Counted from the first letter of the stretch, positions 1 through 7,170 are shown. The stretch: 10,499 nt of DNA from an archaeon (GCA_005239845.1 SBBD01000163.1:1-10499); one strand, 5' to 3'. Notes: generated by a model from the letters alone, not told the origin. Numbers and translations are program-made.

Positions 1-246
1 CGCGAGCTGGGGCGCGCCATTCAGGCGGCCAGAAAGAAGGAGGGCTTGCAGGTGCAGGAAAAGATTGCGTTGAAGGTTTTTGCGGAAAAGGAAACGAAGG
101 AATTCTTGGAATCCAGGCGATCCGTGTTGTTGAAGGAAGTGGGGGCTTCTGAAGTCGAGTTTGCGAGTTCAGAAAACGAGCTGGGGAATGTTTTGGCGGA
201 AGCGAGTTTGGAGGAATGGAACGTTAAAGTCTCCTTCGGGAAATGA
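1..246 (+). CDS. ileS: Isoleucyl-tRNA synthetase, C-terminal fragment
   Basis: The reading frame is open from the first base and ends at TGA 244-246, so only the last 81 residues are present. They begin RELGRAIQAARKKEGLQVQE, which matches my memory of the C-terminal region of archaeal/eukaryotic-type IleRS: an Arg-Glu-Leu, an Ile-Gln, then Arg-Lys and a Gly-Leu-x-Val turn before an Ile. In the family this tail follows the tRNA-binding domain and helps position tRNA-Ile. The HIGH and KMSKS catalytic motifs would lie upstream, outside the window. The gene converges on the M50 protease gene with only 9 bp between stop codons. ValRS or another class Ia synthetase is the main alternative. The class assignment is firmer than the amino-acid specificity. 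Confidence 0.72.
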   Translation, partial: RELGRAIQAARKKEGLQVQEKIALKVFAEKETKEFLESRRSVLLKEVGASEVEFASSENELGNVLAEASLEEWNVKVSFGK

Positions 247-255
247 CCCGCCGTT

Positions 256-825
256 TTACCCGACTCCGACAAGGCCGACCATCAAGGCGAACAGGAGGCC
301 GAACAACAACAACGCGATCACGGCCCACGCCGTGTCGTTCCATGCCTTGATTTTCTCGCCGTCCATGGGAAATACGGGAATCGTGTTGAAGGCGCCGAGG
401 AACGCGTTCACGTACGCGCCCCAATAGGCCACGTCCTTAAGCCCAGCATTCGAATAGCCGAGCGAGAGGAACGCAATCGCCAGGAAAAAATTCATTAAGG
501 GTCCTGCCGCCGCAATTTTCCCGTTGTGGTCTCTGGTAAGATGGGGGCCGTGGATCATGACGGCGCCAGGCGCGGCAAACACGAAGCGTCCTGCCGTAAA
601 GAACGCCATGCCCAGCGCCAAAAGCAGCCCGGGCGTCCACGCCCTATAGTACGCGACGGCGCCATAGCCTTGCGCCACGATCTTGTGCGCCAACTCGTGC
701 AAGATGAATCCCAGGCCCAGCGTCATAAAGACGAGCCAGAAGTTTCCGCTGAACAAGGAGAACGCGATGGAAATCGTGATGACGGAAACGGCTATGTGCA
801 GGATTTCCGTGAGGTCGGTGCGCAT
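256..825 (-). CDS. M50 (site-2 protease type) membrane metalloprotease
   Basis: This 189-residue integral membrane protein has both signatures of the S2P/M50 intramembrane zinc proteases. HELAH (residues 43-47) lies in a hydrophobic helix and supplies two His ligands and the catalytic Glu. N-x-x-P-x-x-P-x-D-G (147-156, NTIPVFPMDG) supplies the third ligand, Asp155. AAGPLMN (106-112) resembles the conserved Gly-Pro segment between them. Helices cover about 11-42, 66-88, 107-124 and 165-187. There is no PDZ or CBS domain, so this is a minimal core. The family cleaves transmembrane segments of substrates; the substrate here is unknown. ATG at 825 lies 4 nt after the stop of the 134-residue protein, so the gene is the last of the serS operon and probably translationally coupled. 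The catalytic residues look intact. Confidence 0.9.
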   Translation of the reverse strand: MRTDLTEILHIAVSVITISIAFSLFSGNFWLVFMTLGLGFILHELAHKIVAQGYGAVAYYRAWTPGLLLALGMAFFTAGRFVFAAPGAVMIHGPHLTRDHNGKIAAAGPLMNFFLAIAFLSLGYSNAGLKDVAYWGAYVNAFLGAFNTIPVFPMDGEKIKAWNDTAWAVIALLLFGLLFALMVGLVGVG

Positions 826-829
826 GCTT

Positions 830-1234
830 CTACACTTCGCTTTCCGTGAGCCGGATGCTGGCCGGAGTGAACGTGCCTGTATAGCCCGTGATGATGCCTT
901 CGCCTCTACGATTGTTGGCCAGCCTCACCCTGATTTTTTTCCCGAGCCTCCCGTCTTCGAGGGCCGTCACGAAATACGTGTCCATCACGTTCTGGATCAA
1001 GTCGCCGTTGGAAACGTAACGGCGCTGTACGGCCATGAGCACATCGCCTTGCCTTACGCCGCGGACGTGGGGCTGCAGGTAGCCAAGCACCATGGCCAGC
1101 CCCAAACTCAGGGCGAACAGTTTCCAGAACGAGTCGATGGGCGTCCCGGGCACCCCGACGATGGAGAAGGCGAAGCCCAGCAGGGAGAGTGCCAGGAGCG
1201 CAAAAAAGGACTTGAAGAGGAAACGCAGGTTCAT
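830..1234 (-). CDS. Hypothetical two-helix membrane protein, serS operon
   Basis: I do not recognise a family for this 134-residue protein. Two hydrophobic segments (about residues 6-27 and 36-52) are separated by a short Gly/Pro turn. A C-terminal part (about 55-134) is rich in Val, Gly, Arg and Thr and looks like a small beta domain, probably on the cytoplasmic side because of its many Arg/Lys. The frame stays open upstream to 1360, but that extension overlaps the 3' end of serS and is low-complexity and charged. The ATG at 1234, 25 nt after the serS stop and directly before the first hydrophobic segment, is therefore the better start. It sits between serS and the M50 protease (4-nt gap to the latter). 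A role with the protease, such as partner or substrate adaptor, is inferred from position only. Confidence 0.78.
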   Translation of the reverse strand: MNLRFLFKSFFALLALSLLGFAFSIVGVPGTPIDSFWKLFALSLGLAMVLGYLQPHVRGVRQGDVLMAVQRRYVSNGDLIQNVMDTYFVTALEDGRLGKKIRVRLANNRRGEGIITGYTGTFTPASIRLTESEV

Positions 1235-1259
1235 TTTATTGCAATCACCGGCATGGCTT

Positions 1260-2555
1260 TCATTTTTTATGTTTTCGGGGGCGGATTTCCGAGAACCCCG
1301 CGTATTCCTGCAGGGCTTGGGGGATGCGGACGCTTCCGTCCTCCTGCTGGTGGTTTTCAAGAATCGCTACGAGGGCCCTCGGGTTGGCAACGGCCGTGGA
1401 GTTCAAGGTGTGCACCCACTCCTTTTCCTCGAACTTTCCTTTCTTGCGGTACCGGATTCCTAAACGCGTGGCCTGGTAGCTCCCGCAGTCGCTGCAGCTC
1501 ACCACTTCGCGGAACGCGTTCTGGGCAGGCATCCACGCCTCGATATCGTACTTTTTGCGCGCCATGCTGCCCATTTCCGCCGTGCACATGCCGACGACGC
1601 GGTAAGGGATTTCCAACTGTTGAAACAACTGTTCCGCGTTCGAGAGGAGTTCTTCGTGCAATGCAGGCGCTTGTTTGGGCGTGCAGAACGCGAATTGTTC
1701 GACTTTCGAGAACTGGTGGACGCGGAAGATGCCTTTCGTGTCCCTGCCGTGCGCTCCCGCTTCTTTCCGGAAGCACGAGCTGGTTCCCGCGTACTTCAAG
1801 GGAAGGTTCTCCTCCTCAACGATTTCCTTGGCGTGCATGGCGGCCAAGGGGTGCTCGGAAGTGGCAATCAGGTACAAGTCTTCCCCCTCGATCTTGTACA
1901 TGACGTCCTCGAAATCCTTCAAGTCCGTCACTCCCTCGTAGGGTTCCCGGCGCATGAAATAAGGTGGGAGGACGGGCGTGAACCCTTTCGCAGACAGGAA
2001 GTCGAGGGCCATGCGCTGCAAGGCCAGGTCCAACAGCACGAGTTCGTTTTTCAGGAAGTAAAAGCGGGCACCCGCGATTTTTGCCGCGCGCTCGAGGTCG
2101 GCAATGCCCAGCGATTCAATCAAGTCGACGTGGTTCTTTGGCGGGAACGCAAAGGAAGGCCGTTTTCCCCACGTGCGAACGACCGTATTGTCTTTTTCCC
2201 CTACGCCTTCCGGAACATCTTCTGCAAGCAGGTTGGGAATGCGGAGAAGCAGGGCATGAATTTCTTGTTCGAGCGTAATTCTTCGTTCGTCCGCTTGCTT
2301 GATTTTCTCGGGGATGGCGCTTGCCTCCCTTAGTTTTTCTGCCGCATCTTTGCCTTCCTTCTTGAGCCGGTTGACTTCCCGGGAAAGCGCATTGCGCAAG
2401 GCCTTGAGGCGTTCCGCTTCTTCCTTCTGCTTCCTCCATTCCTTGTCCTTTTGAAGCAGCAGGTCGAATTGCCGGAGGGTTTCCGGGTTCTGGCGGCGTT
2501 CCAAGTTCGCCTTGACTTCCGGTGCGTGGGCTCTCACGAAACGCAAATCCAGCAT
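1260..2555 (-). CDS. serS: Seryl-tRNA synthetase
   Basis: Class II SerRS of 431 residues, normal length for the common (non-methanogenic) type; it charges tRNA-Ser with serine. The N-terminal arm (about 25-105) is an antiparallel coiled coil rich in Lys, Glu and Leu that grips the long variable arm of tRNA-Ser. The catalytic core shows the TSE motif (232-234), motif 2 with FRKEAGAHGRDTKG (262-275) and motif 3 with TLNSTAVANPRALVAILEN (383-401), whose Arg binds ATP. SCSDCGSYQATR (353-364) is the family's conserved segment before motif 3. The ATG at 2555 has a purine-rich GAGGGAGA stretch 5-12 nt upstream. It is the first gene of an operon running into the 134-residue membrane protein and the M50 protease, and is divergent from the Lrp gene. 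Confidence 0.97.
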   Translation of the reverse strand: MLDLRFVRAHAPEVKANLERRQNPETLRQFDLLLQKDKEWRKQKEEAERLKALRNALSREVNRLKKEGKDAAEKLREASAIPEKIKQADERRITLEQEIHALLLRIPNLLAEDVPEGVGEKDNTVVRTWGKRPSFAFPPKNHVDLIESLGIADLERAAKIAGARFYFLKNELVLLDLALQRMALDFLSAKGFTPVLPPYFMRREPYEGVTDLKDFEDVMYKIEGEDLYLIATSEHPLAAMHAKEIVEEENLPLKYAGTSSCFRKEAGAHGRDTKGIFRVHQFSKVEQFAFCTPKQAPALHEELLSNAEQLFQQLEIPYRVVGMCTAEMGSMARKKYDIEAWMPAQNAFREVVSCSDCGSYQATRLGIRYRKKGKFEEKEWVHTLNSTAVANPRALVAILENHQQEDGSVRIPQALQEYAGFSEIRPRKHKK

Positions 2556-2585
2556 CTGTTTCTCCCTCGCATGCAGTTAGGCAGG

Positions 2586-2620
2586 GCAACGTTTTTAACC
2601 CGTTTCCCGCTAATCGTTGC
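2586..2620. promoter_or_regulatory. Inverted repeat around the Lrp promoter, possible operator
   Basis: GCAACG at 2586-2591 is repeated as its reverse complement CGTTGC at 2615-2620, so the two arms bracket the TATA-like box and end at the Lrp start codon. Lrp/AsnC proteins commonly bind dyads at their own promoters, so autoregulation and control of serS are possible. Six-base arms 23 bp apart can arise by chance. Confidence 0.3.
2591..2600. promoter_or_regulatory. TATA-like box, shared divergent promoter
   Basis: GTTTTTAACC is the only strong A/T box in the serS/Lrp intergenic region. It is centred 26 nt upstream of the Lrp ATG (2621), the spacing expected if transcription starts at the ATG, giving a leaderless mRNA. 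Read on the other strand (GGTTAAAAAC) it is about 40 nt from the serS ATG, giving a leader of roughly 15 nt. Use in both directions is inferred. Confidence 0.5.
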
Positions 2621-3109
2621 ATGCCGTTACTTCAAGAGGGGACGAGCGCTCTCGAGGAAAAGTACGCCTGCGATTCCTTGGACGAACGCATCCTGAAAGC
2701 CTTGTCGGAGGACGCGCGCAGCTCGTTCCGCGTGATTGCCAAGGGTTTAAAGGTCTCCACCTCTACCGTGGTGCAGCGCGTCAAGCGCTTGGAACAGGCG
2801 GGCATCATCCGGGGCTATGCGGCCGTCTACGACTACTCGAAGCTGGGGTACGAGTTCGTGGGGCTGGTTGAGGTCACCATCAACAAGGGCGCGCTGCTCG
2901 CCGTGCAGAAAAAGATTTCACTGCTTCCAGGAGTGGTGGCGGTCTATGATGTTACGGGGCTGAGCGATTCCATGGTGCTCATTCGCACGAAGAACCGGAA
3001 CGAGTTCAGCAAGCTCGTCAAGACCATTCTCGCCATCGAGCAAGTGGAACGCAGTAACACGCACGTCATTTTGAACGTGGTAAAAGAGGAGTATCGCCAG
3101 TTCCTTTGA
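2621..3109 (+). CDS. Lrp/AsnC family transcription regulator
   Basis: A 162-residue protein with classic Lrp/AsnC architecture. The N-terminal winged helix-turn-helix (about 18-66) shows DSLDERILKALSEDARSSF, then the recognition region around KVSTSTVVQRVKRLEQAG and the wing IIRGYAA. The C-terminal RAM/ligand domain (about 77-160) contains PGVVAVYDVTGLSDSMVLI (103-121), with the Gly-rich turn that binds effectors at oligomer interfaces. The frame is open further upstream, but the ATG at 2621 fits the usual start just ahead of the HTH and has a TATA-like box 26 bp before it. No Shine-Dalgarno is seen, as expected for a leaderless gene. The effector is probably an amino acid, identity unknown. 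It is divergent from serS and 23 bp ahead of the surface-protein gene, with which it is probably co-transcribed. Confidence 0.93.
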   Translation: MPLLQEGTSALEEKYACDSLDERILKALSEDARSSFRVIAKGLKVSTSTVVQRVKRLEQAGIIRGYAAVYDYSKLGYEFVGLVEVTINKGALLAVQKKISLLPGVVAVYDVTGLSDSMVLIRTKNRNEFSKLVKTILAIEQVERSNTHVILNVVKEEYRQFL

Positions 3110-3132
3110 GACACCGTGAGAACCGAGTACCC

Positions 3133-5511
3133 ATGGCCTCTTTTTTCGCCCGCATTTTCCTGCTGTTTTTCCTATGCCTTACCTTGCCTGTTTTTGGGGC
3201 CACGATCACCAATTTGGATTATGTCCCTTCCGATTTGACGGTCGGAGTGTCGAACACGGTTACGGTGCACTTTCGTGCCGCTTCCGAAAACAACATCACG
3301 TTCGTCAAAGTCAAGTTTCCTGACGCGTTCGGCGTTTCGGGGGCTACGCTGGGTTCCATGATCGGCAATGATAGTGCGGCTTCGTTGAGCGTGGGAGGAC
3401 AGGAACTTAATGTGTCCCTGGCTGCTTCCCAACGCTTGCTCACGACGACGGATGTAACCATAGTATTCAAGAACGTGGTCAACCCGCATTCCGCGCAAGG
3501 ATATACCGTTCAAATTTGGACGGGAAACACTTCGTATCCTGTGTTTGACATGGGAACCACGCTTCCCCAAAGCTTTCTTGCGGCTCCCATGGTCAACGTA
3601 ACCCTGGCGAACCTGACGGCGCTTTCCCAAGTCATTGGCGGCCAGTTCCTCTTCAACGCTTCCGGCTGGGACGCTTTTGGGAACGCCAACGCCACGGGAG
3701 GGTTTTCGTGGGCTTCCACCAACACGAGCGTTGCATCCTATATCAGCGGAACGGGGAATTCCTCGGGCGTGTTTTCCGCGGCGGGGTATGGGACCGCGAC
3801 GATTACCGCGACTTCCCTCCGCGATCCTTCCAAGAGCGCTTCCCTGGCGGTGACGGTGGCTGCCGATTCGACTCCTCCCTCTCTTTCCTTGCTTTCCCCG
3901 TCGCTTGCATTTTACTCGAACGCATCCGTTTTCTTCCACATTTCTTCATCGGAAGCCCTCTCCTCGCTCTTGCTGAACCTTTCGAAAAACGGTTCCTCGG
4001 TTGCCTCCTATTCCCTCTCCCAGTTTTCCGTTCCTTCGAATTATGCCTACCAGCTTACCGTCCCCTTGAACGCTTCCGAAGGCAACTATTCCTACTTCCT
4101 GGAAGCCAAGGACGCCTCCAACAATTCGGCCAACCTTTCCGGAGGCTTTGCGGTGGACTTGAGTGCGCCGCTTGCAACCAACTGGTCCGTTTCGTTGGCT
4201 TCTCCTGACCAAATTACTTCTGAAAAAAACGCGTCCACGTATAGGGGCCACCACGTGTTCTTTTATGCGAATGTATCGGAACCGTATGCCAACCTCTCTG
4301 GTTTTACGGCCAACCTGAAATACGCGAACGGCTCGCTTGCTTACGCCCTTTCTTCCCCGGAACGCCTTTCTTCTGGCTTATTCAAGTGGACCTGGTTCAC
4401 GAACACTTCCTTCCTCCCCGCCCTTTATTCCGTTGACTTTCTGCTGACGGATATGGCCGGCAATGCCGCCACCTACGCCAATTCCTTGCAGGTGGAGTTG
4501 CAAAACGCTTCCGGCAACCTTACGCTGGCTCTTTCCAGCGATTCGGTTTGTTCCGGCGAGGCCGTGCAGGCTTATGGCTATGCCTACGTGAACGGAACGG
4601 GACTGGCGGGCGCTACCATTTTATTCGAGGGGGCCGCCGCCACTTTTTCGGGGTCGGCAGTGACTTCAAGCGACGGCTCGTATTCGTTGGTGAAAGCCGT
4701 TTCCGGAAATGGCTCTGCCACGGTTGCCGCCCGCATCCAATATACGGGTGTCCAGGCAAGCAAAACCTTTTCCTTCCTTTCCCCATGCATTGCCTCCACT
4801 CCCACTTCGACTCCGATTCCCACTTCCACGCCTGTCGCTACTTCTTCCCCCACTCCTACTCCTGTTCCCACTTACTCGGGCACTCCGACGCCTCCTCCGG
4901 AAGAGCACAACAAGTCGCTTTCAGAAAACGCGGACGTCTTCGCCTTCTTTTCCAGCGATTCCACCCGCTTTGTCTTGCAGTACCGGGGCGGGGAAGACGG
5001 TTTTGAAGGAGACGTCGCGTACGCGTTTCCTCTGGAGTACGGGGACTATCTTACCGGAAAGATTTCATTCGAGCCCGAGCCTTCCCTTGTAAAGGAAGGC
5101 AGCATCGTCGCCCTCTGGAGGGACGTCAAGCTCGGACACACGGAAGCCTTCACCGTCACGGTGGCCGTCTCGAAGCCTTTGCCTCCCGCCCTATTGGACC
5201 AATTTACGGAACCCATCCTGACACCCAAACAGCGCCGTTCTTCCCCGACGCCTCCACCAAGCCCCCTTCAGAACCAGTTGCAGGACATTGCACGGCGGGG
5301 AGGGTTCAACTTGGCGGTTCTCGTGCTCATTATCGTGGGAGTCTTTGGCGGCATCGCGTTTTACGGCAAGCTCATGCAGAAAAAAGTGAGTCCTGAAAAC
5401 GCGCAAAAGCTGAAGGAACCGCCTAAAACGCCGCCCGCTTCCTCCGCGCAAAACCCTGCCTCTTCTTGGAAGCCCTTGAATTTGCCTCCATGGAATGAGA
5501 AAAAGAAATAG
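3133..5511 (+). CDS. Large secreted, glycosylation-rich surface protein
   Basis: A 792-residue cell-surface protein. An N-terminal signal peptide (about 1-22, hydrophobic, ending VFGA) favours the ATG at 3133 over an earlier TTG. The ectodomain is Ser/Thr/Asn/Ala-rich and looks like a string of beta-sandwich (Ig-like) domains: an N-terminal domain (about 24-145), a Big-2-like domain near 150-245, two more repeats with an acidic or Asp-Ala-Ser 'NN' turn (about 248-345 and 350-455), and a region resembling carboxypeptidase-regulatory folds (about 460-555). I count about 28 N-x-S/T sequons, pointing to heavy N-glycosylation. A Pro/Thr/Ser linker (about 555-592) precedes a further beta domain, then a single transmembrane helix (725-744) and a 48-residue Lys/Pro-rich cytoplasmic tail. 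This is S-layer or adhesin-like architecture. Exact function is unknown and domain borders are approximate. Confidence 0.85.
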   Translation: MASFFARIFLLFFLCLTLPVFGATITNLDYVPSDLTVGVSNTVTVHFRAASENNITFVKVKFPDAFGVSGATLGSMIGNDSAASLSVGGQELNVSLAASQRLLTTTDVTIVFKNVVNPHSAQGYTVQIWTGNTSYPVFDMGTTLPQSFLAAPMVNVTLANLTALSQVIGGQFLFNASGWDAFGNANATGGFSWASTNTSVASYISGTGNSSGVFSAAGYGTATITATSLRDPSKSASLAVTVAADSTPPSLSLLSPSLAFYSNASVFFHISSSEALSSLLLNLSKNGSSVASYSLSQFSVPSNYAYQLTVPLNASEGNYSYFLEAKDASNNSANLSGGFAVDLSAPLATNWSVSLASPDQITSEKNASTYRGHHVFFYANVSEPYANLSGFTANLKYANGSLAYALSSPERLSSGLFKWTWFTNTSFLPALYSVDFLLTDMAGNAATYANSLQVELQNASGNLTLALSSDSVCSGEAVQAYGYAYVNGTGLAGATILFEGAAATFSGSAVTSSDGSYSLVKAVSGNGSATVAARIQYTGVQASKTFSFLSPCIASTPTSTPIPTSTPVATSSPTPTPVPTYSGTPTPPPEEHNKSLSENADVFAFFSSDSTRFVLQYRGGEDGFEGDVAYAFPLEYGDYLTGKISFEPEPSLVKEGSIVALWRDVKLGHTEAFTVTVAVSKPLPPALLDQFTEPILTPKQRRSSPTPPPSPLQNQLQDIARRGGFNLAVLVLIIVGVFGGIAFYGKLMQKKVSPENAQKLKEPPKTPPASSAQNPASSWKPLNLPPWNEKKK
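4798..4905 (+). repeat. Pro/Thr/Ser-rich low-complexity linker
   Basis: Inside the surface-protein gene, imperfect repeats of the codons for Ser-Thr-Pro-Thr (for example STPTSTPIPTSTPV) encode an extended, probably O-glycosylated stalk between the Ig-like region and the membrane-proximal domain. The DNA is correspondingly C/T-rich on this strand (cactcc, cctact). A second short Pro-rich stretch lies just before the transmembrane helix. Confidence 0.8.
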
Positions 5512-5546
5512 GGATTGCCTACGAATGACTTTCCCCCCAATAACAG

Positions 5547-5561
5547 AAAAAAAGCAAAAAA
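5547..5561 (-). terminator. Oligo-T terminator of proS
   Basis: Directly after the proS stop codon the transcript strand reads T6-GC-T7, the kind of oligo-T tract at which archaeal RNA polymerase terminates without needing a hairpin. It occupies the 50-bp gap between the convergent surface-protein and proS genes. No comparable T tract serves the plus-strand gene. Confidence 0.55.
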
Positions 5562-7019
5562 CTAGTATTGTCTTGCGATGTATGCTTGCTGGCTGCTTGT
5601 CTTGCCGCACATAATGCAGCAGCCGTTCCCTTGGCTTTCTTCTCCCACGCGCTTGCCTCTTACCTTGCCTCCCTTCGTGTATTCCTTGAGCTCGTCGGCA
5701 CACTTCTTGCCCTCCATTTCCAGCGAACAGAAGAACGCCTTCGCAATGCCTTTCTCCTCCAAAATCCTTAACACGCCTTCCTTGTCCCCTCCCTCCCTAA
5801 TACGGTCTAGCAGCCATTTACTGGAACGCTCCTGCAGCTCTTTCAGCAACACCGCGGCCTGCTCCTTAATTTTTTGCACTAGTTCGGCCGCTTTCACAGT
5901 GGTTTTTTCTCTCGTGGTTCTCCTTACCAACGTAACCGTTTTTTCCTTCTCTTCCCGAGCGCCCACTTCCGCGCGCAAGGGGACGCCCTTCAGCTCCCAA
6001 TAATTGTACTTGAAGCCCGGGTTCTTGTCCGAATCGTCTATCCTTACTTTGATGCCTGCTTCCTTCAATGCTTCGGCGACACTATTCGCATAAGCTAGTA
6101 TGTCCTTTCCGTCCTCTTTCCCTTTCATTATGGGGACAATGACCACTTGTATTGGGGCAACGTCGAACGGGAAAATGAGTCCCTTGGAATCCCCGTGCAC
6201 GGCGGCAACGGCGGCCATCATCCTCCAAATGCCAGGCCCGAAGCACGTCGAATAAGGAACTTGCCTCTTGCCTTCCGCATCCAAGAAGCTTACTTCGAAC
6301 GCTTTCGTGAAGTGTTGTCCCAAATAATGCGTGCTCCCGAACTGCAAGGCTTTCCCGTCCGGCAAGAGACAATCATAGGCGAACGTGGCTTCCGCTCCCG
6401 CGAACGTGTCCCATTTCGGCCTCTGGAACTGCAGGAACTCGATGCCCATGCTCTCAAACGCCACTTTCCTCATGATTTCGCCGTCCTTCCTCGTTTGTTC
6501 CCATGCTTCTTCGCTCGTGGCATAGACGTTGTGCGTCTCAATCCACAAGAATTCCACTCCGCGCAAAAAGGGGTTCGTCTCGCTCTCGTTCCGGTACACG
6601 GAACAGCTCTGGTACAGCTTGTAGGGCAAGTCCTTGAAGCTCGAGATCCATAACTGGTACATTTGGTAGAACGCGGTTTCTGATGTAGGGCGAAGGGCAA
6701 GCGGCCTCTTCAACTCCTCTTTTCCCGCTTTGGTTACCCACAACACTTCGGGGGCAAACCCTTCCACGTGCTCCTTTTCCTTCTCGAAATTCTCTTCAGG
6801 AATCACGGAAGGGAAAATGACGGGAAGGTGGCCGTCCTCTTCCAGCTCCTTCTCAAACAACGCGTAGATTTTCTTGAACGCCATGCTGCTCCACGGCCTA
6901 TTCACCACGAAGCCTTTCACATTATAGCGCACATCCGCCAGTTCGGCCGCATAAATCACGGTATTGTACCATTCCGAGAAGTGGGCGAACTTGTCCAAAT
7001 TGAATTCGCGTTGCTTCAT
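5562..7019 (-). CDS. proS: Prolyl-tRNA synthetase, archaeal/eukaryotic type
   Basis: ProRS of 485 residues, the length of the archaeal-type enzyme that lacks the bacterial editing insertion. It charges tRNA-Pro with proline. Visible are the class II TSE loop (LRPTSETAFY, about 109-118), motif 2 with YRNESETNPFLRGVEF (142-157), and motif 3 near FGPGIWRMMAA with its ATP-binding Arg. An anticodon-binding domain follows at about 284-385. The C-terminal domain carries four Cys at 431, 440, 468 and 471 (the last pair CIMC), the zinc site typical of this subclass, and ends in the characteristic Arg-Gln-Tyr. The ATG at 7019 is taken as the start; an in-frame GTG at 7025 would add Met-Asp. The region around this start is repeated 72 bp upstream (see leader entries). 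It stands alone, convergent with the surface-protein gene. Confidence 0.96.
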   Translation of the reverse strand: MKQREFNLDKFAHFSEWYNTVIYAAELADVRYNVKGFVVNRPWSSMAFKKIYALFEKELEEDGHLPVIFPSVIPEENFEKEKEHVEGFAPEVLWVTKAGKEELKRPLALRPTSETAFYQMYQLWISSFKDLPYKLYQSCSVYRNESETNPFLRGVEFLWIETHNVYATSEEAWEQTRKDGEIMRKVAFESMGIEFLQFQRPKWDTFAGAEATFAYDCLLPDGKALQFGSTHYLGQHFTKAFEVSFLDAEGKRQVPYSTCFGPGIWRMMAAVAAVHGDSKGLIFPFDVAPIQVVIVPIMKGKEDGKDILAYANSVAEALKEAGIKVRIDDSDKNPGFKYNYWELKGVPLRAEVGAREEKEKTVTLVRRTTREKTTVKAAELVQKIKEQAAVLLKELQERSSKWLLDRIREGGDKEGVLRILEEKGIAKAFFCSLEMEGKKCADELKEYTKGGKVRGKRVGEESQGNGCCIMCGKTSSQQAYIARQY

Positions 7020-7028
7020 GTCCACGCT

Positions 7029-7091
7029 TTATCGCCTTTTTCTGGTCGAGCTCTTTTGGTAAAAGAGGTCGTTGGATTCGCGTTGCTTCAT
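7029..7091 (-). CDS. Possible 20-codon leader ORF upstream of proS
   Basis: Starting at the duplicated ATG (7091), this frame reads Met-Lys-Gln-Arg-Glu like proS itself, then diverges (Ser-Asn-Asp-Leu-Phe-Tyr...) and stops at TAA 7029-7031, 9 nt before the proS ATG. It contains no proline codon, so a classical proline attenuator is unlikely. It might act as a decoy or regulatory upstream ORF, or be a silent by-product of the duplication. Nothing shows that it is translated, and no ribosome-binding site is seen. Confidence 0.25.
   Translation of the reverse strand: MKQRESNDLFYQKSSTRKRR
7051..7067. promoter_or_regulatory. Perfect hairpin in the proS leader
   Basis: CTCTTTT (7051-7057) and AAAAGAG (7061-7067) form a 7-bp perfect stem with a 3-nt loop in the segment between the two copies of the proS start. 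In RNA it would lie 32-48 nt upstream of the proS ATG. The stem is A/U-rich and weak, so a regulatory role is speculative; it may instead be a trace of a small insertion. Confidence 0.35.
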
Positions 7092-7162
7092 GTCCATAGG
7101 CTGTCGCACTCTATCGCATGCATTCCCTGTTGCGTTTTCGTTGTTTTTTTAGTTGTAGAAGC

Positions 7163-7170
7163 TTAATTAA
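7163..7170. promoter_or_regulatory. TATA box of the tRNA-Leu gene
   Basis: TTAATTAA is centred 26 nt upstream of the first base of tRNA-Leu, the standard archaeal TATA position, in a 50-bp A/T-rich island. It is palindromic, so it could also serve proS on the other strand, where it is about 75 nt ahead of the first ATG and about 147 nt ahead of the proS ATG. The rest of the 7026-7192 gap holds the proS leader repeat and A/T-rich DNA only. Confidence 0.65.

Larger units (their letters stand above)
7001..7096. repeat. Direct repeat of the proS start region
   Basis: The 21 bp at 7004-7024, covering the first codons and start of proS, recur identically at 7076-7096, 72 bp away. The match extends to 24 bp with one mismatch (7001-7024 against 7073-7096). 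Because 72 is a multiple of three, the upstream copy also presents an ATG followed by Lys-Gln-Arg-Glu in the proS frame. The sequence between the copies shows no further similarity to proS, so either a tandem duplication decayed in the middle or a small insertion copied the edge. Confidence 0.85.

Noticed and set aside
1235..1360. N-terminal extension of the 134-residue protein to 1360
   Set aside because: It would overlap the last 100 bases of serS and adds a charged, low-complexity leader before what looks like a natural N-terminal membrane segment.
683..1903. A 406-codon plus-strand open frame
   Set aside because: It lies antisense across the M50, 134-residue and serS genes, has low-complexity Arg/Pro/Gly-rich composition and no recognisable domain; it is a G+C-driven shadow of real genes.
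1620..2333. A 237-codon plus-strand open frame opposite serS
   Set aside because: It is fully antisense to the conserved serS coding region, with no family features of its own.
6147..6653. A 168-codon plus-strand open frame opposite proS
   Set aside because: It is antisense to the proS catalytic core; its composition mirrors the opposite strand.
7029..7091. Classical proline attenuation of proS
   Set aside because: The leader frame contains no proline codon and no competing terminator hairpin with a T run follows it.
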